A model generated the notes under the pieces. That model saw nothing but the letters and a program-made list of their open reading frames with translations. It ran no database searches and had not been told where the DNA came from. A stretch of DNA of 64,000 nucleotides from Agrocybe praecox (Eukaryota > Basidiomycota > Agaricomycetes > Agaricales > Agrocybaceae): contig OZ024852.1 in assembly GCA_964017145.1 (NCBI GenBank), positions 1,551,945 through 1,615,944 of the forward strand. Direction: 5' to 3'. Positions 62,001-64,000 of the stretch are shown one piece after another; positions within the stretch are counted from its first letter, which is position 1, and each line of letters starts with the position of its first letter. The position numbers and the translations under genes are program-made.

Positions 62001-62772
62001 GAAACGATCCGCTGCGGACATCGATTGTTGGTCATCTACAGTATTTAAATGGTCTTCATGTCGTAAATTAGAGCCGGATCCTCTCAGAGAAGATGTGTGC
62101 GCATTAGGTGCCTGTCCGTTCCTTCCCACTGATGTTTGCCGGTTGTCCGAATTGGTGAAGCTGCTTTGCTTGGAAATTGCTGGTCTAGAGTATAAAGAGT
62201 CCCCCAAAAGCCTTCCACTATGCGTAGACGATGTTCCGGGATCTCTTGAGCTAACTGTGACGGAGTCATCATCCAGATCTTGAACTGAGGGCGCCCCAAA
62301 TGAGAACGACTGTTGACTGCCATTCTTGCCCTTGAACTCCTCCAAACTAACAAGAGAAGAGGTATCTGATAGACTGGGACCATCGTAATCGACCGTTATA
62401 TCGACGCGCAGCGTTATTCTACGGGAGCCGAAGCTGCGCCCAGATAAAATAGATGCGGCAGATGATAACGGTGCATCATCGACTCCTGCCTGAAAGTATT
62501 GGATGGCTTCGGTGAGGTCGGCGTCCGTTGATATTACCGTTATCTCTCCGTCATCATCCTTGTATGAGACAGCGTATGTCGTAGCATATAAAGAGAAACA
62601 TTGTTCTATCTGTACTGGGTCAAAATGAGCGCCTGCGTCAAGAACGAGCAATACTCACTTTGTTACGGAGTAATTCATAAGAACAATTACGAGCCGAGGT
62701 GAACGTGATTCTTTTGTGCCATTTGTCGAAGGTACATTTAACGATAAGTGGTTTGTCTGGGGGGTTGTACAT
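59071..62772 (-). CDS. NBR1-like selective autophagy receptor: PB1 domain and five ZZ fingers
   Basis: Fourteen exons give 995 residues: 62772-62659, 62609-60854, 60802-60691, 60630-60512, 60456-60426, 60370-60226, 60176-60150, 60095-59901, 59847-59785, 59734-59619, 59549-59494, 59429-59263, 59208-59189 and 59137-59071. The N-terminal PB1 domain (about 1-95) has both the binding lysine (LIVKCTF) and the acidic OPCA motif (YKDDDGEITVISTDADLTE). After a Ser-rich linker come five ZZ zinc fingers: CSNCGV..CSTCG / ELCSACL, split by about 95 residues; QCSTC..CASC; KCAHC..CAIC..CSNC; CNYC..CAHC..CSNC; VCDRC..CAYC..CDGC. A short helix (VDMQLF, HIANLEN) ends the protein. I see no FW domain. Candidate LIRs (WGHL, WEDV) lie between ZZ1 and ZZ2. 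NBR1/p62 proteins bring ubiquitinated or other cargo to Atg8. Confidence 0.85.
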
Positions 62773-63310
62773 GTGTAGAATAGAAGGACGTTCAATGTGA
62801 TCAACCCTCAGAAAGCAGCGCCAGTGAACATGATGAAACCAAGTATGGCGCGGGCATGTTTACAGATTTGGCAGTGATCCTTTTCCGCAGCAGTCATCCC
62901 AGGCTGATCTGTAAGCAGTATTTATCGTTGCTTTATTGTGCATTCTATGCGACAAAACGCAGAAATAAGGCAACTTCGTAGCTACTTGTTACAGCTATAT
63001 TTTAGGAGACACAAGATACAACAGTAAATCATAAATCCGAGTGTATGGAATGCGCAGTATTTACGTTCAAAGTATATCTACCAAGTGGCCGGCTCGCTTT
63101 CCCGTTCGAGAGCATAAAGGCTTGAGAGGCTATTTCCCTGACCGCAGCACACTTCTGTATGCTGCTACGTAGATGTCGCTGAAGGGTTTCTAGTAATCTC
63201 CGAGTCCAAGATTAGATTTGAATCAGTGATGAAGTAGTGTTTCCCTGCTTTGAAGAATGTACAACGTAGATTGGGTTGTCAGACGACATACTGCAAGGTA
63301 AAACCTGTCT
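62773..63310. other. Spacer between the NBR1-like gene and RBR copy 2 (both minus strand)
   Basis: These 538 bases lie between the RBR copy 2 stop and the NBR1-like ATG. They hold the promoter and leader of the NBR1-like gene. Nothing else is recognised. Confidence 0.5.
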
Positions 63311-64000
63311 TCAGAGTAGTCGGCAGCGCCTGTAATGCACGCTAATGGCATTGCGTATATCGCGTTGGACTACTGACTGAATGATATGTTCCCCGCACAC
63401 GTAGCAGAAGTGACTAATTTCAGAAGGTTTTAGCACCCAAATATCTAGAATGAGAATTGAATATACTTGCGTATTGCACCCAGGAGAGAGACACTGCCAG
63501 AATATCTTGTTATTATATCGATGAATCAAATGAAAGTAATGATTTCTAGCTCACAGTCATATGATTGCATCCCGCGTCTTTTTGTATCGGTGTTTGGCAG
63601 CCTGGTACGGAATGCATGAGCCTCGAGAAGGATAATTGACTTGAGCTGGATATTTGTACCAGGACAGTGTCGCCAACCCCTTTGTATCATCAAATATTGT
63701 AATTCCGTTGAACCATCACACGAATGTTGCGGACCTCCTATCTCAATGGTTTGCTGGCAATCCTTACACCATACATTGTTGCACCTTGGTAGAGGGCACA
63801 CGATGATATTGGATGATTGATATTCACTTCGATCCACGAACATAGTTTCTCGACACCTGCAACAAGAACAGAAATGTCAGTGCGAGTTATTTGTCAGTAC
63901 ATAAAGAACTTACTTTCGACAATGGAGCGCGATAGAATGTGCCGACAGTTGCAGTTCTTGGAAAATAGCAAATTCTGGTTCTGACAATCCTAGATTTTCA
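63311..64000 (-). CDS. RBR-type E3 ubiquitin ligase, copy 2 (cut by window end)
   Basis: The C-terminal part only is present. Exons: from beyond 64000 to 63914, then 63856-63660, 63601-63555, 63493-63471 and 63413-63311. The sequence runs from a helix (FAIFQELQLSAHSIALHC) through IBR (CRETMFVD.. CPLPRCNNVWCKDC.. HSC) to the last RING (CPGCQTPIQKDAGCNHMT, CLSPGCNT, HFCYVCG). Every exon boundary matches copy 1 at 55209, including the 47- and 23-base exons, so the two are paralogues. The last intron has a GC donor (AC/GCAAGT). The Cys before NHMT is at the catalytic position. RING1 and the N-terminus lie outside the window. Confidence 0.87.

Overview
The window is nuclear DNA from a filamentous basidiomycete, most likely an agaricomycete (mushroom-forming fungus). 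The evidence is gene structure and gene content. Genes are packed on both strands and split by many introns of about 45-65 bases (GT..AG, occasionally GC..AG). Several exons are only 9-25 nt. Proteins and architectures fit basidiomycetes: a Cdc7/SepH-type septation kinase, a CFEM GPI protein, an NBR1-like receptor with many ZZ fingers, and RING-IBR-RING ligases. I assigned exons by eye from reading frame, splice signals and remembered family motifs. No search was run.

Layout. 1-2290 is a gene-free flank. 2291-8977 (+) encodes a 2,035-residue kinase with a CH domain, a kinase domain, a C1 domain and a C-terminal CaaX box. 8978-15327 is a gene-poor, decayed stretch with an F-box pseudogene (10884-12622), a probable gene relic (about 13188-13663) and a GC-rich palindrome pair. 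15328-20449 (+) holds two tandem carnitine acetyltransferase genes, one ending in a peroxisomal signal and one beginning with a mitochondrial presequence. From 20812 to about 62772 the region is housekeeping: RPF1 (-), an EEF1AKMT4-like methyltransferase (+), NDUFAF7-like (-), MMS19 (+), a coiled-coil protein (-), PRP40 (+), mitochondrial bL21m (-), ATP1 (+), PRO2 (+), NASP-type histone chaperone (-), AP180-type ANTH protein (-), CFEM protein (-), GH47 mannosidase (+), glycerol kinase (+), DBP9 (-), RBR ligase 1 (-), PHF5A/RDS3 (+) and an NBR1-like receptor (-). The window ends inside RBR ligase 2 (-), a paralogue of ligase 1.

Shared themes. Several pairs are divergent and share short promoters: bL21m/ATP1, NDUFAF7-like/MMS19 and RPF1/EEF1AKMT4-like. 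Acetyl-carnitine shuttling, glycerol kinase, ATP synthase and complex I assembly relate to energy metabolism. PRP40 and PHF5A are both spliceosomal. Two RBR ubiquitin ligases and an NBR1-like autophagy receptor form a local ubiquitin/autophagy neighbourhood. No CRISPR array, intact transposon, rRNA gene or convincing tRNA was seen.

The most unusual items are the CH-kinase-C1-CaaX architecture, the split organelle targeting of the tandem carnitine acetyltransferases, and the RBR / five-ZZ receptor / RBR neighbourhood.
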